Shown: positions 17,219 to 25,981, counted from the first letter of the stretch. The stretch: DNA of 64,000 bases from Pantoea sp. Ap-967 (GCF_011752565.1 NZ_VWXK01000028.1:17109-81108), one strand, 5' to 3'. The notes: a model not told the origin generated them from the letters alone. Translations and numbers: made by a program.

Positions 17219-18313
17219 ATGACCCAGACATTCAGAATTGCCGCCATCCCCGGAGACGGCATCGGCAATGAAGTGCTCCCGCAAGGCATCCGCGTGCTCG
17301 AAGCGGCTGCGCGCAAACACGGCCTGGCCCTGGACTTCGAATTTTTCGAATGGGCCAACTGCGACTATTACCTGGCCCACGGCAAAATGATGCCAGACGA
17401 CTGGTTCGACCGGCTCAAGGGCTTCGATGCCCTGTACTTCGGCGCCGTCGGCTGGCCCGCCAAGGTGCCTGACCATGTCTCGCTGTGGGGCTCGCTACTC
17501 AAGTTCCGCCGCGACTTCGACCAGTACGTGAACCTGCGCCCGGTGCGCCTGTTCCCCGGCGTGCCCTGCCCACTGGCCGGCAAGCAGCCTGGCGACATCG
17601 ACTTCGTGGTGGTGCGGGAAAACACCGAAGGCGAATACTCGTCGCTGGGCGGGCGCATGTTCGAAGGCACGGCCCATGAAATCGTCGTGCAGGAATCGGT
17701 GTTCACCCGCCGAGGTGTCGACCGCATCCTCGAATATGCCTTCGAACTGGCGCAAAACCGCCCACGCCGGCACGTCACCTCGGCGACCAAGTCCAACGGC
17801 ATGGCCGTCAGCATGCCGTACTGGGACGAACGCACCGCCGCCGTGGCCGAGCACTACCCGGAAATCAGCTGGGACAAACAGCACATCGACATCCTGTGTG
17901 CGCGTTTCGTCTTGCAACCTGAACGCTTCGACGTGGTGGTGGCGTCCAACCTGTTCGGCGACATCCTGTCCGACCTGGGCCCGGCCTGCACGGGCACCAT
18001 TGGCATCGCGCCATCGGCCAACCTCAACCCGGAGCGCAAGTTCCCCTCCTTGTTCGAGCCGGTGCACGGTTCGGCACCGGACATCTACGGGCAAAACATC
18101 GCCAACCCGATCGGCATGATCTGGTCGGGGGCGATGATGCTGGAGTTCCTTGGCAAGCAGGCGCCGGATGGCCGCTACCAGGCCGCACACGATGACATCC
18201 TGCAGGCCATCGAGCAGGTGATCGCCCGTGGCACCACCACGCCGGACATGGGCGGCAAGCATTCGACCGAGGCCGTTGGCCAGGCCATCGTCGAAGCCCT
18301 GGGCGGCGCCTGA
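17219..18313 (+). CDS. Tartrate dehydrogenase / D-malate dehydrogenase family (TtuC/DmlA)
   Basis: 364-aa NAD- and metal-dependent beta-decarboxylating dehydrogenase of the isopropylmalate dehydrogenase superfamily. Diagnostic pieces are IPGDGIGNEVLPQG, the VVRENTEGEYSSLGGR loop, the ATKSNGMAVSMPYWDE segment, NLFGDILSDLGPACTGTIGIAPSAN and EPVHGSAPDIYG. The substrate loop is of the tartrate/D-malate type rather than LeuB. It oxidises tartrate, D-malate and related acids to feed central metabolism. I prefer the ATG after AAGGTG with a 5-base spacer over the GTG two codons earlier. Confidence 0.88.
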   Translation: MTQTFRIAAIPGDGIGNEVLPQGIRVLEAAARKHGLALDFEFFEWANCDYYLAHGKMMPDDWFDRLKGFDALYFGAVGWPAKVPDHVSLWGSLLKFRRDFDQYVNLRPVRLFPGVPCPLAGKQPGDIDFVVVRENTEGEYSSLGGRMFEGTAHEIVVQESVFTRRGVDRILEYAFELAQNRPRRHVTSATKSNGMAVSMPYWDERTAAVAEHYPEISWDKQHIDILCARFVLQPERFDVVVASNLFGDILSDLGPACTGTIGIAPSANLNPERKFPSLFEPVHGSAPDIYGQNIANPIGMIWSGAMMLEFLGKQAPDGRYQAAHDDILQAIEQVIARGTTTPDMGGKHSTEAVGQAIVEALGGA

Positions 18314-18346
18314 TCGTCACATTTCGGTCACGCAACCGTCGTAATC
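18314..18346 (+). promoter_or_regulatory. Candidate Pho box with three 11-base units
   Basis: GTCAC at 18316, GTCAC at 18327 and GTCGT at 18338 recur with exact 11-base spacing. This is the layout of PhoB boxes, whose repeated unit is CTGTCAT plus four A/T-rich bases. The T-to-C change at the last position and the G/C-rich spacers weaken the match. It lies 34 bases before a phosphate-binding-type gene, which supports control by phosphate starvation. Confidence 0.5.
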
Positions 18347-18379
18347 TGCCGGGCAACTCTATGCCAAAGGTTGCCCGGC

Positions 18380-19687
18380 ATGCTGCGCCCGCTGCTTTCG
18401 TTACTCCTGCTGCTGACCCTGAGCGCCCAGGCCGAGCCTGCGCACCTGCGCATCCAGGGCTCCAATACCATCGGTGCTGCCCTGTTGCCGGCACTGGTGC
18501 AAGGGCAGTTGTGGGCGCAGCAGGCGACCGACATCCAGCAGGTGCCCGGCGCGGTGGCCAACGAAACCGTCATCACCGCGCGCGATGCCCAGGGCCAGGC
18601 GCTGCGCATCGACGTCGCCGCGCACGGCTCCAGCACCGGCTTTACCGCCCTGGGCCGAGGCGAGGCCGACCTGGCAGCGGCCTCCCGGCCCATTACCGAA
18701 GCCGAAGCGGTGCGCCTCAAGGCCCTGGGCGACCTGCGCGCAGCCAGTGCCGAACAGGTCATCGGCCTGGATGGGGTGGCGGTGATCGTTCACCCCGACA
18801 ACCCACTGCCGCAGCTCACCACCACGCAGCTGGCGCAGATTTTCTCGGGCCAGGTACAGCGCTGGGAACAGCTCGGCGTGGCTGCAGGCGCCATCCACCT
18901 GTACGCCCGCGATGACCGCTCCGGCACCTTCGAAACCTTCAAGGCGCTGGTGCTCGACCCCCACCAGGCCACGCTGGATGCCCACGCACAGCGCTTCGAG
19001 TCCAGCGAGGCGCTGGCCGCGCAGGTCAGCAGCGACCGCCAGGCCATTGGCTTCAGCAGCCTGGCGGCGGTGCACGGGGCCAAGGTATTGGCCGTGGCCG
19101 AAGGCGAAGGGCCGGCCATGCTGCCGGACCGCCCGCTGGTGGCCAGCGAGGACTACCCGCTGTCACGGCGCCTGTACTTCTACCTGCCCGCCAACGCCAA
19201 GCCCCAGGCCCGCGCCCTGGCCGACTTCGCCCAAAGCCCGGCGGGCCAGGCCATCGTCGCCGCGCAAGGGTTCGTTTCCCAGCAAGTCCAGGCCCAGCCG
19301 GTACCGGCCCAGGCCGGCATGCCGCCGCGCTACCGCAGCCTGGCGCAGCAGGCGCAGCGCCTGAGCGTCAACTTCCGCTTCCAGGAAGGCAGCGCCAGCC
19401 TCGACAACAAGGCCCTGCGCGATGTGCAGCGGGTGGCCGAATACCTGCGCCAGGCCGGCAAGTTACAGAGCAAGGCGGTGCTGGTGGGCTTTGGCGACCC
19501 CAAGGAAACCCCGGGCCGGGCCGCCTTGCTGTCGCGCTTGCGGGCCCAGGCGGTGCGCCGCGAACTGGCCCGCGACGGCGTCGAGGTGCTGGAAGTGACC
19601 GGCATGGGCGATGAACTGCCGGTGGCCGGCAATGACCTGGAACAAGGCCGCCTGCGCAACCGCCGGGTCGAAGTGTGGGTGTATTGA
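18380..19687 (+). CDS. PstS-like phosphate-binding domain fused to OmpA domain
   Basis: 435-aa exported protein. The signal peptide spans about residues 1-19 (LLSLLLLLTLSAQA). Next comes a PstS-type periplasmic binding domain: IQGSNTIGAALLP, HGSSTGFTALGRGEADLAAASR, the QIFSGQVQRWEQLG segment and ARDDRSGTFETFK. The C-terminal ~110 residues are an OmpA-like peptidoglycan-binding domain (NFRFQEGSASLDNKALRDV, then GMGDELPVAGNDLEQGRLRNRRVEV). It would hold a phosphate-sensing or phosphate-capturing module at the cell wall. It has no adjacent pst transport genes. I start at the ATG with AAAGG 9 bases upstream. Confidence 0.85.
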   Translation: MLRPLLSLLLLLTLSAQAEPAHLRIQGSNTIGAALLPALVQGQLWAQQATDIQQVPGAVANETVITARDAQGQALRIDVAAHGSSTGFTALGRGEADLAAASRPITEAEAVRLKALGDLRAASAEQVIGLDGVAVIVHPDNPLPQLTTTQLAQIFSGQVQRWEQLGVAAGAIHLYARDDRSGTFETFKALVLDPHQATLDAHAQRFESSEALAAQVSSDRQAIGFSSLAAVHGAKVLAVAEGEGPAMLPDRPLVASEDYPLSRRLYFYLPANAKPQARALADFAQSPAGQAIVAAQGFVSQQVQAQPVPAQAGMPPRYRSLAQQAQRLSVNFRFQEGSASLDNKALRDVQRVAEYLRQAGKLQSKAVLVGFGDPKETPGRAALLSRLRAQAVRRELARDGVEVLEVTGMGDELPVAGNDLEQGRLRNRRVEVWVY

Positions 19688-19800
19688 CCCGCAGCCTGGC
19701 ACGGCGCCCTGACCTTCATCAACACCCCTTCGCGCCCAACCTGCCACACTGACTGCTACTGTCATCCGTGCCCCTTTGCGTGAAGGAACATACCCGCCCC

Positions 19801-21630
19801 ATGAACCAGGAACTGCTCTGGGTCCTCGGCCTGCTGGCTGTCGTCGTCGTGCTCTTCGTCATCAACCGCCCGCGCATGGATGTGGTCGCCCTGCTGGTGA
19901 TCCTTGCCCTGCCGCTGCTGGGCATCCTCACCGTGGAGCAGGCCCTGGCCGGCTTCAGCGACCCCAACGTGGTGCTGATTGCCGCCTTGTTCGTGATCGG
20001 CGAGGGCCTGGTGCGTACCGGCATCGCCTACCGCATCGGCGAGTGGATGAGCGAAAAGGCTGGCAACAGCGAAGCCCGCCTGCTGGTACTGCTGATGGTG
20101 TCGGTGGCCGGGCTGGGTTCGGTGATGAGTTCCACCGGCGTGGTGGCGATCTTCATCCCAGTGGTGCTGAGCATCGCCGCGCGCCTGAAGCTTTCGCCCA
20201 GCCGGCTGATGATGCCGCTGAGCTTCGCCGGGCTGATCAGCGGCATGCTCAGCCTGGTGGCCACCCCGCCCAACGTGGTGGTGCACAGCGAACTGGTGCG
20301 CCACGGCGAGGCCGGTTTCCAGTTCTTCAGCTTTACCCCGTTCGGCCTGGTGGTGTTGGTGCTGGGCATCGGCTACATGCTGCTGACCCGGCACTGGCTC
20401 AATGGCGAGGTGCGCAAGGACGGCCGAATGGAAACCCGCCGCACCCTGCTGGACCTGGTGCTCGACTACAAGCTCAACGGCCGTGAGCGGCGCCTGCGCA
20501 TTCGCCCACAGTCGCCGCTGATTGGCCATACCCTGGGCGAGCTGGAACTGCGCACCCGGCATGGCGCCAACGTCATCGGCATCGAGCGCCAGCACAAGTT
20601 CACCACCCGGGTGATCACCGCCGACTCCAACACCGTGCTGCACGCCGGCGATGTGCTGCTGCTCGACCTGTTCGCCAAGCGCGACGACCTGCGCAGCCTG
20701 TGCCAGGCCATGCAGCTGGAGCCCCTGCACTTCAAGGCCGCCTACTTCATCGACCAGTCCCAGGAGCTGGGCATGGCCGAAGTGTCGCTGCCACCGGGCT
20801 CGCAACTGATCGGTAAAAGCGTGCTGGAGCTGACCTTTCGCAGCCGCTACGACCTCAACGTGGTCGGCCTGCGCCGCGACCAGGCCGCCATCGAGGAACA
20901 GCTGCTGGAAGAAAAGCTGCGCCTGGGCGATACCCTGCTGGTGGTTGGCCCGTGGAAGGCGGTGCGCCAGTTGCAGAGCGAGCCCAGGGACTTCCTGGTG
21001 CTGAGCCTGCCCGCCGAAATCGACCAGGTTGCCCCGGCCCGCAACCGTGCGCCCCAGGCCTTGGTGAGCCTGGCGGTCATGGTCGGGCTGATGGTCAGCG
21101 GTGCGGTGCCCAATGTGATTGCCGCGCTGATCGGCTGCCTGCTGATGGGCGCCGGGCGCTGCATCGACATGAACAGCGCCTACCGCGCCATCCACTGGCA
21201 GAGCCTGGTGCTGATCGTCGGCATGCTGCCGTTCGCCCAGGCCCTGCAGCAAACCGGCGGCATCGACCTGGCAGTGGGCGGGTTGGTCGGCCTGCTGGGC
21301 GGCGCCGGGCCGATGGCCATGCTGGCCTGCCTGTTCGCGGTCACCGCAGTGATCGGCCTGTTCATTTCCAACACCGCCACGGCGGTGCTGATGGCACCGG
21401 TGGCGATCAGTACCGCCACGCAGCTGGGCTTGTCGCCCTACCCGTTCGCCATGACCGTGGCGTTGGCGGCGTCGGCGGCATTCATGACGCCGGTGTCGTC
21501 GCCGGTCAATACCCTGGTGCTGGGCCCTGGCCAGTACCGCTTCGCTGACTTCGTCAAGGTGGGCGTGCCGTTCACGGTGCTGGTGATGCTGGTCACGGTG
21601 GTCATGGTGCCGTGGATCTTCGGCCTGTGA
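19801..21630 (+). CDS. SLC13-family transporter with two TrkA_C (RCK_C) domains
   Basis: 609-aa inner membrane protein of the divalent-anion/sodium symporter superfamily. About five N-terminal helices (from LLWVLGLLAVVVVLFVIN) lead into a cytoplasmic block of two TrkA_C domains (~220-400: SPLIGHTLGELELR and GSQLIGKSVLELTFRSRYDL). A second helical block follows, ending near FGL. The SNTATAVLMAPVA motif is the family's ion-binding hairpin. Such proteins often carry sulfate, dicarboxylates or related anions; the substrate here is uncertain. The chosen ATG is where the first helix begins. Confidence 0.87.
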   Translation: MNQELLWVLGLLAVVVVLFVINRPRMDVVALLVILALPLLGILTVEQALAGFSDPNVVLIAALFVIGEGLVRTGIAYRIGEWMSEKAGNSEARLLVLLMVSVAGLGSVMSSTGVVAIFIPVVLSIAARLKLSPSRLMMPLSFAGLISGMLSLVATPPNVVVHSELVRHGEAGFQFFSFTPFGLVVLVLGIGYMLLTRHWLNGEVRKDGRMETRRTLLDLVLDYKLNGRERRLRIRPQSPLIGHTLGELELRTRHGANVIGIERQHKFTTRVITADSNTVLHAGDVLLLDLFAKRDDLRSLCQAMQLEPLHFKAAYFIDQSQELGMAEVSLPPGSQLIGKSVLELTFRSRYDLNVVGLRRDQAAIEEQLLEEKLRLGDTLLVVGPWKAVRQLQSEPRDFLVLSLPAEIDQVAPARNRAPQALVSLAVMVGLMVSGAVPNVIAALIGCLLMGAGRCIDMNSAYRAIHWQSLVLIVGMLPFAQALQQTGGIDLAVGGLVGLLGGAGPMAMLACLFAVTAVIGLFISNTATAVLMAPVAISTATQLGLSPYPFAMTVALAASAAFMTPVSSPVNTLVLGPGQYRFADFVKVGVPFTVLVMLVTVVMVPWIFGL

Positions 21631-21785
21631 GGCGGGCCAACAAGAAGCTGGCCGGCCGCTGGCATTATCCTGGGCGATCGCGGCGAATTGACATCAACTA
21701 GCCAGTGGAAACACACTTAAGGGCAATTGCCCCAGGTGCCTATAGCCGTTGTCCTGGATTTCGTTTCCGCTTGTCGGTCGAGCCT

Positions 21786-23195
21786 ATGGTTTTTCCAGCA
21801 CAGTCGCGCCTGTTGCCCTACCTGCTGTTGTTCATCCTGACGTTCACCTTGACGTTGGGCGGTATTCTGGCCCGGCCGATCGAATCGCTGTCGCTGTTCT
21901 GGCCGGTCAATGCGGTGCTGGCCGGGGTCCTGCTGCGCTACCCACGCCAGGCCAGCCTCACCGGTTTCAGCCTGGTGTGGCTGGCGATGGTGGCCGCGGA
22001 CCTTGCCTGCGGCAGCGCCTGGGCGCCGGCCCTGTGGTTCAACCTGTGCAACCTGGGCGTGGTGGTGACGGTGTGGCTGCTGTTGTCGCGCCTGCCGCGC
22101 ATCCACCGGCGCATGCGCACCCCGCACGGCGTGCTCAGCGTGTTCGGCGCCTGCGCAGCCGGCGCCATGGTTGCCGCCAGCCTGGCCTGCGTGATGGCCA
22201 CGCCGTGGTTCCAGCAGTCATTGCAGGCCACCTGGCTGGCCTGGTTCAGCGAACAGTTCTCCACCAGCGTGCTGGTGCTGCCGGTATTGCTCACCGCGCC
22301 CTCCACCCGCGCCCTGGTGCGTAGCTCTGCCCAGGCCATTCGCCTGGCGCCGCTGCTGGTGCTGCTGTTGTCGCTGGTGTTCAGCATCGTGTTCGGTGGG
22401 CCGGGGGCCATTGCCTTCCCGATCGCCGCGCTGCTGTGGTGCGCCTGGACCTACTCGCCGTTCCTGGTTTCGCTGCTGACCCTCAGCGCCGGCAGCACGC
22501 TGATCGTTGCCGTGGCGCAAAACCTGATGCATTTCAGCGTGCCGCAGAGCGAGCCTGGGGTCACCACGTTGATGTCGGCGCGCCTGGGCATCGCCATGCT
22601 GGTGCTCGGCCCGCTGGTGGTGGCCTGCGTCAGCCAGGCCAACCGCAGCCTGTTGGCACGCCTGGCGCACCAGGCCACCGTCGACCACCTGACCGGCGTG
22701 TTGACCCGCAGCGCCTTCACCCGCCGTGCCAACGCCCTGCTCGACAGCCGCCAGCAACACGCCCAGGCGCTGCCGCTGACACTGATGATGCTGGACATCG
22801 ACCACTTCAAGTCGATCAACGACCAGCACGGCCATGCCGTGGGCGACCAGGTGCTGCGCCAATTCGCCCGCGCCTTACAAGACCAGCTGCACGACGGCGA
22901 ACTGCTGGCGCGCCTGGGCGGCGAGGAGTTCGTGGTGATCCTGCCAGGCCTGGCCCCGGAGCGGGCGGCGTTCAATGCCGAACGCCTGCGCCGCGCCGTG
23001 CAGGACTTGCAGGTGATGCAGGGCGATACCCGGGTGCAGATCACCGTGAGCATCGGCCTGGATGGCTGCGCGGGCGACGAGCAGGCGCCTGAGCTGGACG
23101 AACTGCTGGCCCGCGCCGACCAGGCCCTGTACCGCGCCAAGGCGCGCGGGCGCAACCGGGTGGAGCAGGCCGAGCGGCAGCGCCAAACGGTCTGA
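21786..23195 (+). CDS. Membrane-bound diguanylate cyclase (MASE1-like sensor, GGDEF)
   Basis: 469 aa. The N-terminal ~280 residues form about eight membrane helices with the LFWPVNAVLAGVLL motif typical of MASE1 sensors. The C-terminal GGDEF domain has DIDHFKSINDQHGHAVGDQVL and an active-site GGEEF, so it should make cyclic di-GMP from GTP. The product-inhibition I-site, normally RxxD a few residues before the active site, reads HDGE here and is probably absent. The start is uncertain within ~27 residues; I chose the ATG just before the first helix. The gene ends one base from the convergent TSUP gene. Confidence 0.87.
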   Translation: MVFPAQSRLLPYLLLFILTFTLTLGGILARPIESLSLFWPVNAVLAGVLLRYPRQASLTGFSLVWLAMVAADLACGSAWAPALWFNLCNLGVVVTVWLLLSRLPRIHRRMRTPHGVLSVFGACAAGAMVAASLACVMATPWFQQSLQATWLAWFSEQFSTSVLVLPVLLTAPSTRALVRSSAQAIRLAPLLVLLLSLVFSIVFGGPGAIAFPIAALLWCAWTYSPFLVSLLTLSAGSTLIVAVAQNLMHFSVPQSEPGVTTLMSARLGIAMLVLGPLVVACVSQANRSLLARLAHQATVDHLTGVLTRSAFTRRANALLDSRQQHAQALPLTLMMLDIDHFKSINDQHGHAVGDQVLRQFARALQDQLHDGELLARLGGEEFVVILPGLAPERAAFNAERLRRAVQDLQVMQGDTRVQITVSIGLDGCAGDEQAPELDELLARADQALYRAKARGRNRVEQAERQRQTV

Positions 23196-23196
23196 C

Positions 23197-23958
23197 TCAG
23201 CCGCCCAGCAAGTCCCACGACAGCTTGGCGATCAGCACGCAGAGCAACACCAGGAACAGCCCGCGCACGAAGCCTGCGCCCTTGCGTACCGCCAGCCAGG
23301 TGCCGGTCAGTGCGCCGAGGATATTGCACGCGGCCATGGGCAGGGCGATGGCATACAGCACATTGCCCGACGGCACGAAGAACACCAGCGCCGCCAGGTT
23401 GGTGGCGATGTTCACCACCTTGGCCGAGGCCGAGGCGTGCAGGAAGTCCAGGGCGAAGAAGCGGATGAACAGGAAGATCAGGAAGCTGCCGGTGCCTGGG
23501 CCGAACAGGCCGTCGTAGAAGCCGATGGCGCCGCCGATCAGCACCGCTAGGCATTGCTCCTTGCGGCCGATCTTCGCCGGTTTGTGCAGGGTGCCGAAGT
23601 CCTTCTTGCAGAAGGTGTAGATGGCCATCAACACGATCAGTACCAGCACCGCCGGGCGCATCACGCTGGGCGGCACCAGCGACACCGTGGCCGCCCCGGC
23701 GAACGACATGACGAAGGCGCTGAGCGCCGCTGGCACGATCAGGCCCCAGTCCAGGGTGACCTTGCGAATGAACGAACGCGCCGCAAACGCCGTGCCACAC
23801 ACCGACGCCAGCTTGTTGCTGCCCAGCAGGGCCGCCGGCTGTGCGCTGGGCAGCACGTTGAACAGCGCCGGGATCTGAATCAGCCCGCCGCCTCCCACGG
23901 CGGCATCGATCAGGCCGGCAGCGAAGGCGAACAGGGAAAGTACGGCGATATCCATCAT
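23197..23958 (-). CDS. TSUP family permease (TauE/SafE), sulfite/organosulfonate exporter-like
   Basis: 253-aa inner membrane protein with about eight helices. The two TSUP repeats start AAGLIDAAVGGGGLIQIPAL and GGAIGFYDGLFGPGTGSFLIF, with the usual GxxxGxGGG and GPGTG motifs. Members export sulfite, sulfoacetate or other organic anions, or act in sulfur assimilation. It is divergent from a LysR gene that probably controls it. Two adjacent ATGs are possible starts; I took the first. Confidence 0.9.
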   Translation of the reverse strand: MMDIAVLSLFAFAAGLIDAAVGGGGLIQIPALFNVLPSAQPAALLGSNKLASVCGTAFAARSFIRKVTLDWGLIVPAALSAFVMSFAGAATVSLVPPSVMRPAVLVLIVLMAIYTFCKKDFGTLHKPAKIGRKEQCLAVLIGGAIGFYDGLFGPGTGSFLIFLFIRFFALDFLHASASAKVVNIATNLAALVFFVPSGNVLYAIALPMAACNILGALTGTWLAVRKGAGFVRGLFLVLLCVLIAKLSWDLLGG

Positions 23959-24028
23959 GGGGCAGGTCCTGGCAGTAGAAGCAGACTGCAAGGCTAATCA
24001 AAGTGACGCACTTGTGTTGAAATGCCAT

Positions 24029-24045
24029 ATTGCGAAAACTGCAAT
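24029..24045. promoter_or_regulatory. Candidate LysR operator between TSUP and LysR genes
   Basis: ATTGC-N7-GCAAT, a perfect 5-base dyad with the 7-base spacing seen in many LTTR sites (T-N11-A core). It lies 13 bases before the LysR start codon, so it could mediate autoregulation and divergent control. Confidence 0.45.
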
Positions 24046-24058
24046 CAGGAGTGTTTCC

Positions 24059-24979
24059 ATGGCATTGGACATGCTGCGTGAAATCCAGGCCTTCGTCAGC
24101 GTCGCCCACAAGCGCAGCTTCGTTGCCGCCGCCCGCGCCCTGGGGCGCTCGCCCAGCGCCGTCACCCGTGCGGTGCAAACCCTGGAAGACAACAGCGGGT
24201 GCAAGCTGCTGTACCGCAACGCCAATGCGGTGACCCTGACCGAGGCCGGCGAACGCCTGCTGCCCCACGCCGAGCGCTTGCTGGATGTGCAACGTGACGC
24301 CGCCGACGAACTGGCAGCGCTCAGTGGCAGCGCACAGGGCTGGGTACGTTTTGCCGTGCCGCAACTGCTGGGCGAGCATGTATTGCCCGGCGTGCTGGCA
24401 GCCTTCAGCCAACGCCACCCGCAAGTGACCCTGGATGTGCAGTACAGCGACGAAGCACTGGACCCGTTGCTGGGCAAATTCGATTTTGTGGTGCGCGGCG
24501 CCTTCCCCCAGTCCAGCGAGCTGATCGGCTACCCGCTGTGGCGCTACCGCCGTCACCTGTACGCCAGCCCAGCCTACCTGGCCCGGGCCGGCACCCCTGA
24601 GCGCCCCGAGCAGTTGCAGCAGCATGCGCTGATCCTGCATACCGCCCCGCGCATCCTCAAGGCCTGGCATTTCTGCCGCGACGGGCAAATCACCAGCCTG
24701 CGGCCGCACCCGCGCCTGCGCCTGGGTTCGGGTGATGCGGTGTACCACAGCGCCCTGGCCGGTGCCGGCATCGCCCGCCTGGCCGATTGGGCGGCGCAAG
24801 CGCAAGTGAAGGCCGGGCGCCTGGTGCGCGTGTGCGCGGACTACCGCCTGACCTCCAGCACCGGCCACGACCCGCAGATGCACGCGGTGTACCCCACCGG
24901 CGAGCTGCCGGCACGGGTACGCGAACTGCTGCTGGCACTGCGCCAGGCCGGCGAAAAGGCCATTCAGGCGCAGCGTTAA
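24059..24979 (+). CDS. LysR-family transcriptional regulator
   Basis: 306-aa LTTR. The helix-turn-helix is SFVAAARALGRSPSAVTRAVQTLED, followed by an effector-binding domain. It is divergent from the TSUP permease gene 100 bases away, the likely target. The ATG is preceded by AGGAG with good spacing; the longer open frame upstream overlaps the permease promoter and is not LTTR-like. Confidence 0.87.
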   Translation: MALDMLREIQAFVSVAHKRSFVAAARALGRSPSAVTRAVQTLEDNSGCKLLYRNANAVTLTEAGERLLPHAERLLDVQRDAADELAALSGSAQGWVRFAVPQLLGEHVLPGVLAAFSQRHPQVTLDVQYSDEALDPLLGKFDFVVRGAFPQSSELIGYPLWRYRRHLYASPAYLARAGTPERPEQLQQHALILHTAPRILKAWHFCRDGQITSLRPHPRLRLGSGDAVYHSALAGAGIARLADWAAQAQVKAGRLVRVCADYRLTSSTGHDPQMHAVYPTGELPARVRELLLALRQAGEKAIQAQR

Positions 24980-25095
24980 ATGCTGTTCAATTTCTGCTCA
25001 ATTTAACAGAGGCCGCCACCCGCTTGGCTTGCAGAATGTTATCCACAGACCTACCCACGATTTTTGTGGACAGATTTCCCCGTACAAAGAAGGAC

Positions 25096-25290
25096 TTATC
25101 GCAGGCCTAGCAATGCGGCATTGGCGGCCTTGACCAGCTCGATCCATTCCAATGCACTGATCACCCCCGCTTGCTCCAGCGCTTCTGCGCTGCGCAGCGC
25201 CTGGTCATAGTCCTCTTCTTCGAGAATACCCGCGCTGAGAAAACGGCTGCGCCACTCCAGCATGGCTGAAGTGCCCTTCTTGCATTCCAT
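25096..25290 (-). CDS. Small hypothetical protein
   Basis: 64 aa, mostly helical, with no family I can name. It reads MECKKGTSAMLEW, then acidic EEEDYDQALRSAEAL and a C-terminal helix. Two starts are possible: the chosen ATG has TTGGAG upstream, and an ATG 42 bases earlier would give 78 aa. It is followed by the convergent LysR gene. Confidence 0.55.
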   Translation of the reverse strand: MECKKGTSAMLEWRSRFLSAGILEEEDYDQALRSAEALEQAGVISALEWIELVKAANAALLGLR

Positions 25291-25447
25291 CTGTTCACTG
25301 ACTCCAAGGCAAAAGACCAGGCCGCGTTTCACGACTCATTATGACGCGGCCGAGACTACACGAGCACTTTGCACTTGAGAATGACTGACAACGACCGCTA
25401 GTCCAACGGTACGGGTAGGCAGCGCTGCCGCGAGCGGGCAGGCGGTG

Positions 25448-25472
25448 GGCCCGTCCGCGAGATAGACGGGCC
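25448..25472. terminator. Hairpin downstream of the 27-aa gene
   Basis: GGCCCGTC pairs perfectly with GACGGGCC across 9 bases, 18 bases past the stop of the small minus-strand gene. No T-run follows on either strand, so termination would be weak or Rho-assisted. Confidence 0.4.
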
Positions 25473-25490
25473 GCAGGGGGCAGGAGCAGA

Positions 25491-25574
25491 TCAGCCCGGC
25501 GGGATGGTGCCGAGCAGGCCTACCAGTAGGGTCAACAGCAGAAAGCCACCCAGAAACAGCGCGAGCTTGCCCAT
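25491..25574 (-). CDS. 27-aa single-helix membrane protein
   Basis: A very small gene read as MGKLALFLGGFLLL followed by TLLVGLLGTIPPG and a TGA stop. It consists almost wholly of one hydrophobic helix after a lysine at position 3, so it should sit in the inner membrane. A GAAGAGG ribosome site lies 5 bases before the ATG and a strong hairpin follows the stop. No function can be assigned; small one-helix proteins often regulate transporters or kinases. The clean ribosome site and helix-only composition are the support. Confidence 0.55.
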   Translation of the reverse strand: MGKLALFLGGFLLLTLLVGLLGTIPPG

Positions 25575-25981
25575 CGGAACCTCTTCACAGTGATATCGGG
25601 ACACACCCATTGTCGGCGCTCGACTGATACGGATACAGATGCAGGTTGGTGAGAAAAAAGCGGATCAGATGCGTGTGGGGGGCTGGGGAATTGCTACTTA
25701 ACATTTCGGTTCGTGTAAAAGCCGGCGGTTGGGGGGGATTCGCCGGCTGGTCGAATTTTCCCGGCCAGAAACCCAGCGGATACAGGCCTATGGCGGTTTT
25801 TTTCGGTACATGAATGGAAACAACCAGTGCGGTGATTTGTAGGAAGTCTTACCGCTGGTAGTAGGTAGAATCTACAAAGTGCTTTTTTACTGTATAAAAT
25901 CCCAGTGCTAATTGCGGAATTTGACCTGTTACGGTCATTTTTTCTTACAACAGCACGGATGCTTTAGCGCATGAGGGAGTG
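25575..25981. other. Gene-free region, possible minus-strand small RNA
   Basis: About 400 bases without a convincing coding frame. It is A/T-rich around 25840-25950 (for example CTTTTTTACTGTATAAAATCC). The minus strand carries an intrinsic-terminator-like hairpin ending near 25717, and TATAC-type hexamers near 25890-25900 could be promoters. I therefore consider a small RNA on the minus strand possible but unproven. Confidence 0.3.
25717..25747 (-). terminator. Intrinsic terminator-like hairpin on minus strand
   Basis: On the minus strand GCCGGCG and CGCCGGC pair around a C-rich 13-base loop and are followed at once by TTTT. No annotated minus-strand gene ends here, so it may close an unannotated transcript beginning to the right. 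Confidence 0.45.

Noticed and set aside
22451..24883. 810-aa minus-strand frame across the cyclase, TSUP and LysR genes
   Set aside because: It runs over three genes with recognisable domains in other frames; no domain is seen in it.
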